Below are positions 54,117 to 62,637 of a DNA stretch of 64,000 nt, piece after piece. The notes below the pieces were generated by a model. The model made no database searches, was not told the DNA's origin, and worked only from the letters and a program-made list of their open reading frames with translations. How positions within the stretch are numbered: position 1 is the first letter of the stretch; every line of letters starts with the position of its first letter. The stretch is from positions 6,269-70,268 of the forward strand of contig JBCBKE010000005.1 in assembly GCA_038522375.1 (NCBI GenBank), written 5' to 3'. This stretch comes from UBA5336 sp038522375 (GTDB lineage: Bacteria > Pseudomonadota > Alphaproteobacteria > Caulobacterales > Hyphomonadaceae). The translations under genes were made by a program, and so were the position numbers.

Positions 54117-54977
54117 TTAGCCGTTCTCCCATCCCTGCTGCACCCGCCAGGCATGGTTTACCGGACCGCGCCCAGAGCCCAGCGGCTGGGCATGCTCAAG
54201 GCCACCTCGGAGGAAGTCTCGCGCCCGTTCAACGGCGGTGGGCACGTCGTCACCCAATGCGATCTGTGCGGCGGTCGATGAGGCCAGGGTGCACCCGGTC
54301 CCATGGTCAGCGCGCGTCCTTAAGCGGGGACCTTCGAACAGCCATTCGCCCTCGTGAGTCTGAAGAACATCAATGATCACATCACCCTCCACGTGGGCAC
54401 CCTTTACCAGCGCGCCCAGAGCACCGGCTTCAAGCAGGCGCTCGGCTGCCCTGCGCTGGCCATCCACTGTCTCAACGGGTTTGTTAGTCAGGATCTCCGC
54501 CTCCGGCGCGTTCGGTGTCACCAGCGTAGCGCCAGGCACCAGTAGGGACCTGATCGCATCGATGGCACCGGCTTCCAACAAGCGTTGGCCCGACGAGGCG
54601 ATCATCACCGGATCGATCACCTTTGCCACCTTGGCGGCGGGGCCGTAGAAACGCTCCGCCAGTCCCTCGATCAGGGGTGTCGGCCCGAGCAGGCCGGTCT
54701 TGATGGCATCGGCGCCGAGGTCTGCAAACGTCACATCGAACTGGGCGAACACCGCCTCCAGCGGCAGGGGCCAGACCCCATGAACGCCGAGCGTATTCTG
54801 GGCGGTGACCGCGGTGATCGCCGTCATGGCATAGCCACCCAGTGCGGTGACCGATTTGATATCTGCCTGGATTCCCGCCGCGCCGCCGCTGTCGGACCCG
54901 GCGACGATCAGCACACGGCCCGATGGTCCCTTGGTTTCGTCGCTTGTCTCAGACGCCATAGCCGCTGTCCCGCTCAC
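54117..54977 (-). CDS. thiD: Hydroxymethylpyrimidine/phosphomethylpyrimidine kinase
   Basis: A 286-residue ribokinase-fold kinase that phosphorylates HMP and HMP-P in thiamine synthesis. It shows VAGSDSGGAAGIQADIKSVTALGGY, the TAQNTLGVHG loop, PNAPEAEIL and the anion-hole DHGTGCTLAS. Its ATG overlaps the stop of the upstream TIR gene by four bases (54974-54977), so a thiamine gene is translationally coupled to a signalling/defence-like gene. A small intergenic gap separates it from phzF. Confidence 0.95.
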   Translation of the reverse strand: MSGTAAMASETSDETKGPSGRVLIVAGSDSGGAAGIQADIKSVTALGGYAMTAITAVTAQNTLGVHGVWPLPLEAVFAQFDVTFADLGADAIKTGLLGPTPLIEGLAERFYGPAAKVAKVIDPVMIASSGQRLLEAGAIDAIRSLLVPGATLVTPNAPEAEILTNKPVETVDGQRRAAERLLEAGALGALVKGAHVEGDVIIDVLQTHEGEWLFEGPRLRTRADHGTGCTLASSTAAQIALGDDVPTAVERARDFLRGGLEHAQPLGSGRGPVNHAWRVQQGWENG

Positions 54978-56032
54978 CCGCAGACCTCCACATACGTGTC
55001 CTGATTGATCTCGTAGGTGCAGGAATAATTGGAATCCACGAAGCAGAAGTATCGCCCGGTGTTTTCTTGGCAGTTGCAGTCGGCATGGTTGATCTTCACG
55101 TCAATATTGCGCGTTTCCGACGATGACGCGATGGTGCGGCAGTACCGGTCTGCTTCCTGTTCGTAGTTGGACTTTGCCTGGGCGCAGGCCGCCGCCTCGG
55201 TGTCGTGCATGATGGTGTCGGAGTCGAGCGGGTTCACCTGCGAGCTTGCCCGGAACATCTGTCCGATCGGCACCGGATTGGGCTTCCACTGTTTCCGCAT
55301 TTCGCCCGCACAAAGCGGAAGGATCTCCTCACGCACCCGTTTGGCGTAGAAACCCTGGGGAAAGGCGCGCAGAAAGTCCTGATAATCGGTTTTCAGGCGG
55401 CTTTCGTTCGCCGTCTCGAAGAGGGCTTGTTCAGCCTCGCTGGGCGCTGAGGGCGTCACCGTTCTTGAATAAGTGCTCGTCGTTGCATCATCATAGTCGA
55501 CGCTCACCGTGTCGATACTCGCCAGCATCAGCAGGCCCAGAATGCCGCCCCCGATCAGGACTGCGACGGTCAGCACACCGGCGATCAGGGCAAAGGACAG
55601 GCGCCGTTTCTTCGCCGGTTTCTCGATGCCCTGAACAGGGCGTCCTTCCATGGTGGCCCGCACGCTTTCAATGAAGAAATCCCAGTGCTTGTCTTCGATG
55701 TCCCCATCCCAGTCGATCAGGTCGGCAAACTGGATCAGTCCGAAGCCGAGTGGCGGATTCACCTCATCGATCCGCACCGGCACCAGGGCCCCGCGGGCTT
55801 TGCCCGTCAGTGCCTCTTCCTTCACCCAGGGGGCATGGATCGAGAGGTCGGACCAGACTGCAACAACAATCCTTGCTGCGTTGAGTTCCCGCTGAATGGT
55901 CTGGTCCCACTGGCTACCCGGGGCGATGCCGTGATCCCACCACACCGTGAACCCCTCCTTGCGGAGCCCTTCCACGATGCGCACCACGCGGCCTGCATCT
56001 TCCTTTTTGTAGGACACGAAAATGTCTGCCAT
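54974..56032 (-). CDS. Membrane-anchored TIR-domain protein with cysteine-rich exterior
   Basis: A 352-residue protein. Residues 1 to about 125 form a TIR domain (ADIFVSYKKEDAGRVVRIVEG, FTVWWDHGIAPGSQWD); HAPWVKEEALTGKAR places Glu73 at the position of the catalytic Glu of NAD-cleaving TIRs such as SARM1 (WxxxE). A basic stretch (KPAKKRR) and one helix (about 146-171) follow. Beyond it is an FLRAFPQGFYAKRVREE helical motif seen in caspase- and TIR-linked tails, then a region with eight Cys; the cytoplasmic part has none, which supports N-in/C-out topology. ATG 56032 has GGAGGAG upstream. Substrate and trigger unknown. Confidence 0.88.
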   Translation of the reverse strand: MADIFVSYKKEDAGRVVRIVEGLRKEGFTVWWDHGIAPGSQWDQTIQRELNAARIVVAVWSDLSIHAPWVKEEALTGKARGALVPVRIDEVNPPLGFGLIQFADLIDWDGDIEDKHWDFFIESVRATMEGRPVQGIEKPAKKRRLSFALIAGVLTVAVLIGGGILGLLMLASIDTVSVDYDDATTSTYSRTVTPSAPSEAEQALFETANESRLKTDYQDFLRAFPQGFYAKRVREEILPLCAGEMRKQWKPNPVPIGQMFRASSQVNPLDSDTIMHDTEAAACAQAKSNYEQEADRYCRTIASSSETRNIDVKINHADCNCQENTGRYFCFVDSNYSCTYEINQDTYVEVCG

Positions 56033-56141
56033 GGTCTCCTCCGGCGCCCATTGGGGCGCCTTCGTTCTATCGCCTTTTCGGGCGCCGCAAAGCCCCGGGA
56101 ATTCGGTGTTATTGTTGGATGCGCGATTGAGGAGTTCTGGA

Positions 56142-56537
56142 ATGGATATGCGCGAGTGGGCTGACCTGAAAGCGTTCGCCCTTTCCCTCGGCTTGCCGGA
56201 AGTCACCGAAGCGGTTTCCTGGGGCAACCCGAACCTGAAGGCCCACGGGAAAATGTGGTGCTGGTGGGCCCCGCAGGAATACGCCGATGCGCCGGCTTTC
56301 AAGGTGGATGCGGCGGAGTTGGAGTTCCTGCTGGAGGTGCGCGGTGACACCTTCTTCACCACTGACCACCACAAGTCTCACAATATCGTCCTTATGCGGC
56401 CAGATGCCTTCGACCCGGACTGGGCCCGGGCCAACCTGATCGCGGTATGGCGAAAGCAGGCCAAGAAACGCTGGCTCAAGGAATGGGACGCGGCCAATCG
56501 AAACCATCCGGCCAGGAGTTCCACGCTTGATCGCTAG
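56142..56537 (+). CDS. MmcQ/YjbR family protein
   Basis: A 131-residue protein of the YjbR fold (CyaY-like). It opens EWADLKAFALSLGLPEVTEAVSWGNPNLKAHGKMWCWW and ends with HKSHNIVLMRPDAFDP and RWLKEW; these are standard family blocks. Family members are described as DNA-binding-like, but function is unproven. ATG 56142 has GGAG seven bases upstream. It is divergent from the TIR gene, sharing a 109-base promoter region, and converges with the next gene with a four-base overlap. Confidence 0.9.
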   Translation: MDMREWADLKAFALSLGLPEVTEAVSWGNPNLKAHGKMWCWWAPQEYADAPAFKVDAAELEFLLEVRGDTFFTTDHHKSHNIVLMRPDAFDPDWARANLIAVWRKQAKKRWLKEWDAANRNHPARSSTLDR

Positions 56538-57130
56538 CCGGCGTTGTCACCGGATCGCCGAAGCACAGTGCGGTTTCGCACGAGCCATTCCGCCGCGTCG
56601 TCATCGGTGAAGTCGACTTCCTTGAGGCTGGTCAGGACGCCATCGTCGAGGGCAATCGTTTCACGAACCTGTGCTGGCCGGTTGTCATCGCTGCCGTCGC
56701 TGGTGGATACGATCGACCAGGCGCCAGTCATCGCGCCCGGGTCCAGCGACAGCGCGGATGCCCGGGTTTCCATGGGCCGGCCCTTCCGAAAAATGGCCAT
56801 GCTCAATGTGCCGCTCTCGTGGTCGAGCGCTGCGATTGAGACGATGTAGACATCGCCGACGGTCGGTCCGTCATCATAGCGCGTGGTGGTCACGAAAGCG
56901 TGCCCGTCAGGTGCGACCGTGACCTTTGAAGCCATCGGTATGCCGAACCATTCCCCAGACTGGTAATCGAGATACTGGAGTTCACCGGTCCACGATCCCA
57001 CCGTTTCAGAGCGGGCATCCGCAAGGGTAAAGCCGGCGTTCGAAGTGGCCTCGTCGGCCACGGTTGTCGTTGTGGCGGCGGCAAGACCGAGCATGGCGCA
57101 AGCGGCGAGGCGGACGATCGGATGGGGCAT
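56534..57130 (-). CDS. Exported protein of unknown function
   Basis: A 198-residue protein with a signal peptide (LAACAMLGLAAATTTTVADE). The mature part is beta-rich with GSWTGELQYLDYQSGEWFGIP at the start and GHAFVTTTRYDDGPTVGDVYIVSI after it, a layout reminiscent of lipocalin-like exported proteins, but I recognise no named family. It ends in convergent overlap with the YjbR gene. Confidence 0.7.
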   Translation of the reverse strand: MPHPIVRLAACAMLGLAAATTTTVADEATSNAGFTLADARSETVGSWTGELQYLDYQSGEWFGIPMASKVTVAPDGHAFVTTTRYDDGPTVGDVYIVSIAALDHESGTLSMAIFRKGRPMETRASALSLDPGAMTGAWSIVSTSDGSDDNRPAQVRETIALDDGVLTSLKEVDFTDDDAAEWLVRNRTVLRRSGDNAG

Positions 57131-57233
57131 GGCAAGGTTCCCGTATGTGCTCGCACGACGCGCCAGGGGCGTGCGCAGATTACTCGTGGCAAGCGTGTGT
57201 CGTGACGAAGCTCGCAGTCATTGAGGAAATGCC

Positions 57234-57617
57234 TCAGGTCGGAGGCGGCTGCATCAGGGAAAGCACGTTACCGTCGGGGTCCTTGAACCAGCAGATCCTG
57301 GCGCCATCGGGGGTGTTCCAGACGCCGGTTTCGTCCTGGGGCAAGCCGTCGAAGCGCTCGAATGATATGGCTTTCCGGGCAAGATCCGCCATCGCGACGG
57401 CGATGTCGTCCACTTGCCAGCCAATCACGGTGAAGGGTTGGGGCGTGAAGGCTGGCGTGATGGCGCAGCGAAGCTCGCCGCCAGGCACGTCGAAAACTGC
57501 CGCGAACGGGGTGTTGGCGACGAGCCGCAGGCCGAGCACGTCCTGGTAGAAAGCGATTGCCCGGTCTCCGCTGGAGACCGGGACAAATCCATGCATCGGG
57601 GCGGCTGAAAGCGGCAT
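57234..57617 (-). CDS. VOC (glyoxalase/bleomycin-resistance) family protein
   Basis: A 127-residue single VOC domain pair: HGFVPVSSGDRAIAFYQDVLGLRLVANTPFAAVFDVPG, then IGWQVDDIAVAMADLARKAI and ICWFKDPDGNVLSLMQ, with the ending DPDGNVLSL typical of the family. ATG 57617 lies 24 bases after the ftsH stop; TTG 57635 is an alternative. No SD-like sequence supports either strongly. Substrate unknown; likely metal-dependent, though the ligand set is incomplete (N-terminal His is in HGF). Confidence 0.88.
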   Translation of the reverse strand: MPLSAAPMHGFVPVSSGDRAIAFYQDVLGLRLVANTPFAAVFDVPGGELRCAITPAFTPQPFTVIGWQVDDIAVAMADLARKAISFERFDGLPQDETGVWNTPDGARICWFKDPDGNVLSLMQPPPT

Positions 57618-57641
57618 GGCCGGTGGCTTCCGCAACGCCAG

Positions 57642-59570
57642 TTAGGCCGGCTTCGGCTCGCCGGGCAGGTCCGGTTCGCCGGATCCTTCCTCGCCGCGGC
57701 GCTTCTTGCCGATGACGGGCACGGCAGATGCCGGGCCTTCCGCATCGTCGTCGAGATCTGGACGTTCGGGCTTTTTCCCGTTCAGGAGATCGTTGATCTC
57801 TGCGCCGGTCAAGGTTTCATACTCCAGAAGCCCTTCCGCCACGGCCGACCATTCATCCCGGTATTCCGTCATGATCCGGCGGGCATCATCCATACCCTTC
57901 TGGACGAGTGTGCGGACCTCTTCCTCGATCTTCTTCGACGTCTCTTCTGAGACGTGGGAGGACTGGACCAGCTGCTGGCCGAGGAAAACCTCGCCCTGGT
58001 CGTCGCCATAATCCACCGGGCCGATCTCGTCGCTGAGGCCCCAACGGGTCACCATGGCGCGGGCGAGGCGCGTCGCCTGCTGGATATCGGACGCGGCACC
58101 GGCGGTGACATTGTCGTCGCCGAACTTCAGCTCTTCAGCCACCCGGCCGCCCATCATGATGGCCAGGCGCGATGTCATCTCGATCTTGGACATGGACAGC
58201 TTGTCGTCCTGGGGCAGTTGCATGACCATTCCGAGGGCGCGGCCGCGCGGTATGATCGTCGCCTTGTGGACAGGGTCTGCTTTCGGCACCTTGAGCCCCC
58301 CGCGCGCCCGGCCAGCCTCGTGATACGCCGTGAGCGCCTTCTCGTCCTCGGTCATGATGAGCGAGCGCCGCTCGGCCCCCATCATCACCTTGTCCTTCGC
58401 GTCCTCGAACTCCTTCATGGCGACCACGCGCTTGCCGCGGCGGGCGGCCAGCAAGGCCGCTTCATTCACAAGGTTGGCCAGATCAGCGCCTGAGAAACCG
58501 GGCGTACCGCGGGCGATCACCTTTGCGTTCACATCCTTGGCGAGGGGCACATTGCGCATGTGCACCTTCAGGATCTTCTCGCGGCCAATAATGTCGGGAT
58601 TGCCGACCGTTACCTGTCGGTCAAAGCGGCCAGGACGCAGCAGCGCAGGGTCCAGCACGTCAGGCCGGTTGGTCGCTGCGATGATGATGATGCCTTCATT
58701 GGCTTCGAAGCCGTCCATCTCCACCAGGAGCTGGTTGAGCGTCTGTTCGCGTTCGTCATTGCCGCCGCCGAGACCAGCCCCCCGCGAGCGTCCAACGGCA
58801 TCAATCTCGTCAATGAAGATGATGCAGGGGGCAGAGCGTTTTGCCTGCTCGAACATGTCGCGCACACGGCTGGCGCCAACGCCAACGAACATTTCAACGA
58901 AATCGGAGCCCGAGATCGTGAAGAAGGGGACGTTGGCCTCGCCGGCAACTGCGCGGGCGATCAGCGTCTTGCCGGTTCCCGGAGGACCAACGAGCAATGC
59001 GCCCTTCGGGATTTTGCCGCCAAGGCGTTGAAACTTGGCCGGATCCTTCAGGAACTCGACAACTTCCTGAAGTTCTTCCTTGGCCTCATCCACGCCGGCC
59101 ACATCGTCAAACGTGACGCGGCCGTGCTTTTCCGTCAGGAGGCGTGCGCGGGACTTGCCGAAGCTCATCGCACCCCGGCCCCCTCCGCCTTGCATCTGTC
59201 GCATCATGAAGATGACCACGCCGAGAATCAGGAGTATTGGAATCAGGTTCAGGAAGAGAGCGCCGAGCGCACCGCCACCGTCATCGGTTTTGTAGGTGAC
59301 TTCAACGCCGTCTTCGGTCAGCGCCGTCCCCAGATCTGGATCAAACATGCCTTTCTCGGCATAGAACGCGTTGCCATCGGCCAGCGTCCCTTCAATCCTC
59401 GTGTCACTGATGGTCACCTGGCTGAGATTGCCCGCCTCCGCCTCGGTCAGTACCCGGGAGTATGAAAACTCCGCAGCGCCGCGCGGGGTACCATTGCCTT
59501 GCATCGCCACCACCATGGCGACAAAAAGCATCCCGATCAGGCCCCAGATCACCAAATTCCGCATATTCAT
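57642..59570 (-). CDS. ftsH: ATP-dependent zinc metalloprotease FtsH with altered zinc motif
   Basis: A 642-residue membrane AAA+ protease for damaged membrane proteins. Two helices (NLVIWGLIGMLFVAMVVAM, and LNLIPILLILGVVIFMM) flank the periplasmic domain. The AAA module is intact: Walker A VGPPGTGKTLIARAV, Walker B IIFIDEIDAVGR and SRH ATNRPDVLDPALLRPGRFDR. The protease motif, however, reads YHEAGRARGG (residues 416-425) instead of YHEAGHALVG: the second zinc His is Arg421 and Leu423/Val424 are also changed, without a frameshift. The third ligand region (AGAASDIQQATRLAR) is normal. Either an assembly error or a protease-dead protein. Confidence 0.93.
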   Translation of the reverse strand: MNMRNLVIWGLIGMLFVAMVVAMQGNGTPRGAAEFSYSRVLTEAEAGNLSQVTISDTRIEGTLADGNAFYAEKGMFDPDLGTALTEDGVEVTYKTDDGGGALGALFLNLIPILLILGVVIFMMRQMQGGGGRGAMSFGKSRARLLTEKHGRVTFDDVAGVDEAKEELQEVVEFLKDPAKFQRLGGKIPKGALLVGPPGTGKTLIARAVAGEANVPFFTISGSDFVEMFVGVGASRVRDMFEQAKRSAPCIIFIDEIDAVGRSRGAGLGGGNDEREQTLNQLLVEMDGFEANEGIIIIAATNRPDVLDPALLRPGRFDRQVTVGNPDIIGREKILKVHMRNVPLAKDVNAKVIARGTPGFSGADLANLVNEAALLAARRGKRVVAMKEFEDAKDKVMMGAERRSLIMTEDEKALTAYHEAGRARGGLKVPKADPVHKATIIPRGRALGMVMQLPQDDKLSMSKIEMTSRLAIMMGGRVAEELKFGDDNVTAGAASDIQQATRLARAMVTRWGLSDEIGPVDYGDDQGEVFLGQQLVQSSHVSEETSKKIEEEVRTLVQKGMDDARRIMTEYRDEWSAVAEGLLEYETLTGAEINDLLNGKKPERPDLDDDAEGPASAVPVIGKKRRGEEGSGEPDLPGEPKPA

Positions 59571-59660
59571 GAAAGTCTCTTTCTCCGTCGCCCGCTAGAC
59601 ATAGGATCACAAAGGTGGAAATTCGACTCTAACGCGGTCAAACCAGTGTTACAAAACGTA

Positions 59661-60833
59661 TCAGCTTTTCAGCGACCAAGCGAGATCCTGCAATCGTGTG
59701 ACCGTGAGATCGCGCCATGCAGGCGGTTCTGGTGGCAATACCGGTCTCAACGGCCGCTGGATTGCCGCGGCGGATGGATAAGGTCGGTCATTCAGATGTC
59801 GCTCGAAACGACCATCCCAGAGCGCGTGTCGAGGGTTGGGCGCGCTGGCGGCGAGCCCCGGGTCGCGGCTCAGATGCAAGGTCGTACCCGTCCATAAGAG
59901 CCATGCGCCAGCCAGGGTTCGCGCCGGAAACGGCCTTTGGGGGACAAGATCTGCAACAATTGCGCGAAGGCCATCGCCAGCGGGTGGCCGGTCGTGGCCG
60001 GCGGCAATCTGGACAAGCCAGGACAACAATCGCTGGGCCGTTCCGCAGGGCAGGGGGCCGGGTGTCCATGCCAACTGCCCCTGTCCGAGCGGCTCGACGG
60101 TCGTTGTGAGCAGGTGGCCAAGCCTGCGTCGTTCTGCCTGGCGAAGGGACGCCAGGGCTGTGTGAACCCGGTGTACCCGGCGGCGCAGCGACTCTGACCG
60201 TTGCAGGAGGCGGCGCATGCGCACGCGCTCAAACCGGTCATCCGCGTTGGAGGGATCGTCAATCCAGGTCGACCCCCGGGCGATGAGCCTTGCTTGCAGG
60301 ACAGACCGCCTGGTGGTCAGGAACGGTCGCGCAATCATGACCCCGCGCCCCTCCGGCCAGGCAGGTGACACCGAAACGGGGTCCATGGCGCCGAGACCAT
60401 ACCAGGAGGAACCCTGCCGCGCTCGCATCAGCATGGTTTCGAACTGGTCGTCGAGCGTATGGCCAGTCAGCAGCCAGCGCCCGCCGGACCCGCGCACGGC
60501 TTCGGCAAGCAGGCGATGGCGTCCCATCCGTGCATCAGCCTGCACCGCGCGGTTTTCTGACCACGTCAGAATGCGGTGGGGAACGCCGAGTCGGGCTGCA
60601 AGTGCACGAACTTGCCCGGCTTCGGCCCGCGATCCGGCCCGCAACCCATGATCGACAGTGAGGGCAACGAGTGTCCGCCCTTCGCCATGCGCCCAGTTAA
60701 CCGCTGCATGAAGAAGCGCCAGCGAGTCGCTTCCGCCGCTGACAGCGATTGCGACAGGCTGGGACGCGTCACCGAAGTCGAAGCCCTGAAAGCACGCGTC
60801 CGGCGTCTGAGCCGAGGACTCGTCAGCCGTCAA
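59661..60833 (-). CDS. tilS: tRNA(Ile)-lysidine synthase
   Basis: A 390-residue enzyme that puts lysidine on C34 of tRNA-Ile(CAU). The ATP-PPi loop is AIAVSGGSDSLALLHAA, followed by VALTVDHGLRAGS, GRWLLTGHTLDDQFETMLMR, and PFLTTRRSVLQARLIARGSTWIDDPSNADDRFERVRMR, in family order. The C-terminal part is Pro/Arg-rich. It lies 18 bases after the cpoB stop and 90 before ftsH, matching the tol-pal-cpoB-tilS-ftsH order of alphaproteobacteria. Confidence 0.95.
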   Translation of the reverse strand: MTADESSAQTPDACFQGFDFGDASQPVAIAVSGGSDSLALLHAAVNWAHGEGRTLVALTVDHGLRAGSRAEAGQVRALAARLGVPHRILTWSENRAVQADARMGRHRLLAEAVRGSGGRWLLTGHTLDDQFETMLMRARQGSSWYGLGAMDPVSVSPAWPEGRGVMIARPFLTTRRSVLQARLIARGSTWIDDPSNADDRFERVRMRRLLQRSESLRRRVHRVHTALASLRQAERRRLGHLLTTTVEPLGQGQLAWTPGPLPCGTAQRLLSWLVQIAAGHDRPPAGDGLRAIVADLVPQRPFPARTLAGAWLLWTGTTLHLSRDPGLAASAPNPRHALWDGRFERHLNDRPYPSAAAIQRPLRPVLPPEPPAWRDLTVTRLQDLAWSLKS

Positions 60834-60851
60834 AGGGTCATCCGGTCAGCA

Positions 60852-61850
60852 TCAGGCGCTGCAATTGCCGAGCCGGGTCTCTGAGGCGGCCAGGCGCCGT
60901 ACCGATGGGGATGCATCGGGATAACGGCTCGGAACAGCGCCGAGAATCTCGCAGGCCCGTTCGCCCTCGCCGCTTTCTCGGAGCGCCCGCGCCAGCTTTA
61001 CAAATGCATCGGCGGCCCGCTGGTCATCGGGGTATGAGCGCAGGAAGCCCACATAGGTGCGTCCTGAACTCGCATAATCGCCGAGCCTGAACTGCATGTC
61101 CCCGAGCCAGTAGGTGGCCTCGCTGGACCGCTCATGGTCGGGATTCGCTTCGAGGAAGGAAGAGAAGGCGGCTTCCGCGCCGACCAGGTCGAGTTGTGAA
61201 AGGCGGTCCATGCCGAAATTGAAAAGGGCATCGGGATCGCCTGGAAGCTCGATCGCCTGATCGGCGACCTCAGGTGCGGCCGCCGGCCCGGCGGGTTGTG
61301 TAGGGGTCGGGGTCAGGTCCATGGGACCGCCACGTGTCTGTGGTTGGGGCGGTGTGATCGGGGCTGGCAGTGTCACGGCCGTTCCCGATGACGGACCCGT
61401 CACGCCGGGATTTCCAGGGACGTTGCCACCCGCTGGGAAGGTCGGATCTGACGGCGCGCCAGAGTGGCCAAATCCGGACTCCAAACGAGTCAGGCGCCCG
61501 GTGATGTCCGTCAGGGCTTCAGCGATGGCTGTATTGTCCCGTTTCAGCGCGCCGATCTCTTCGCGCGCCTGGCTCAGGTCATAGAGAAACTGGTCGGCCT
61601 TGCCGTTCGCTGCTGAGAGTTGTGCCTGGAGATCACGAAATTCGAGACGAAGGCGCGCATTGTCCTGGCGAAGTTGCGCTGCATCGGCGGCGGACTTTTC
61701 AAGTGCCTGGATCCGGGCTGAAATCTCTGCACTGCTCATGGCCTGGGTAACGGGAGCCTGGCCATGGGCTGGGCTCGGGGCGAGAACACCGGCGACGCTA
61801 AGGCTGCCGCTCAATGCAAGCGCCACGAGGGCGGTTCGGATCATCGACAT
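60852..61850 (-). CDS. cpoB: Cell division coordinator CpoB (YbgF, Tol-Pal associated)
   Basis: A 332-residue periplasmic protein with a signal peptide (ALVALALSGSLSVAGVLAPSPAHGQ), an N-terminal trimerising coiled coil (EISARIQALEKSAADAAQLRQDNARLRLEF), a second coiled region around REEIGALKRDNTAIAEAL, a Gly/Pro-rich linker and C-terminal TPRs (FNFGMDRLSQLDLVGAEAAFSSFLEANPDH and later repeats). It links PBP1B-like wall synthesis to Tol-Pal constriction. ATG 61850 removes 14 codons of unlikely sequence. Confidence 0.94.
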   Translation of the reverse strand: MSMIRTALVALALSGSLSVAGVLAPSPAHGQAPVTQAMSSAEISARIQALEKSAADAAQLRQDNARLRLEFRDLQAQLSAANGKADQFLYDLSQAREEIGALKRDNTAIAEALTDITGRLTRLESGFGHSGAPSDPTFPAGGNVPGNPGVTGPSSGTAVTLPAPITPPQPQTRGGPMDLTPTPTQPAGPAAAPEVADQAIELPGDPDALFNFGMDRLSQLDLVGAEAAFSSFLEANPDHERSSEATYWLGDMQFRLGDYASSGRTYVGFLRSYPDDQRAADAFVKLARALRESGEGERACEILGAVPSRYPDASPSVRRLAASETRLGNCSA

Positions 61851-61860
61851 AACGCGCCAG

Positions 61861-61901
61861 ATACAAAGACGGCCGGGGCCAAAATATGGCAACCCGGCCG
61901 T
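61861..61901 (-). terminator. Hairpin between pal and cpoB
   Basis: A perfect nine-base-pair stem (ACGGCCGGG with CCCGGCCGT, loop of 15) followed on the minus strand by CTTTGTATC. The T run is weak, so it may be a partial terminator that lowers cpoB expression relative to pal. Confidence 0.5.
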
Positions 61902-61925
61902 TCACATGTCAGATCGCTGAAACGA

Positions 61926-62498
61926 TCAGCTCGAAGCGCCGGACAGCACCTGGGTGAAGCCATTCCGGTTCAACGCCCAGGACTGTTCATTGGATCCCGC
62001 CGCGATGGGACGTTCTTTCCCGTAGGAAATGGTCTCGATGCGGGCAGGGTCGACACCCTGGCTGACCAGGTAGTCCTTCACGGTTTGCGCACGGCGCTCG
62101 CCCAGTGCGAGGTTGTACTCGCGGGTACCTCGTTCGTCAGCGTTGCCAGCCACAAGAATGCGGGTGTCCGGATAGGACTGCATCCACGCGGCCTGGCGCT
62201 GGAGGATTTCCACGTCGTCGCTGTCGAGGCGATCACCGTTGAAGTCAAAGTAGACGCGTTCACCAACGTTGACCTGGAAGTCTTCGAGCGAGCCTGGCAC
62301 TGGGCCTGCTTCGAGGGGGGCAATGGTCGCCTGGTCCACATTGTCGGTCGGCGCAGTGACAACCGGCGGAGGTGTCGGATCAGGTTGAACGACCGGCGCA
62401 GGTGCCTCGGTTTCTTCAACCGGAGGGGTCGACGCGCAGGCGCCAATTGCAAGACCTGCGGCTACTGCCGCAGTCGTCTTCAGGTTCAAGGGTTTCAT
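61926..62498 (-). CDS. pal: Peptidoglycan-associated lipoprotein Pal
   Basis: A 190-residue outer-membrane lipoprotein. The lipobox AIGAC follows a signal peptide, then a Pro/Thr-rich tether and an OmpA-like domain with VYFDFNGDRLDSDDVEILQRQAAWM, VAGNADERGTREYNLALGERRAQTVKDYL and ISYGKERPIAAGS, the D and R residues that bind meso-DAP. It anchors the outer membrane to peptidoglycan in the Tol-Pal system. Confidence 0.97.
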   Translation of the reverse strand: MKPLNLKTTAAVAAGLAIGACASTPPVEETEAPAPVVQPDPTPPPVVTAPTDNVDQATIAPLEAGPVPGSLEDFQVNVGERVYFDFNGDRLDSDDVEILQRQAAWMQSYPDTRILVAGNADERGTREYNLALGERRAQTVKDYLVSQGVDPARIETISYGKERPIAAGSNEQSWALNRNGFTQVLSGASS

Positions 62499-62529
62499 TG
62501 AGGGCTCCAGTCCTTCTGCCTGAGGTCGC

Positions 62530-62559
62530 TTATCAGGCTATAAGACGATTGTTTGTCAA
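62530..62559 (-). promoter_or_regulatory. Candidate promoter for pal
   Basis: On the minus strand TTGACA (62559-62554) is followed after 18 bases by TGATAA (62535-62530), leaving a short leader of about 25-30 bases before pal. The -35 box is perfect; the -10 is weak. It would let pal be transcribed apart from tolB. Confidence 0.35.
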
Positions 62560-62637
62560 CGTCGTGACGATGTCTCCAGCACCGAGACTTGCTCGGCGAC
62601 CCGGTGCTGCGAGCGGCAACCGTATATGGTTAAAGCA

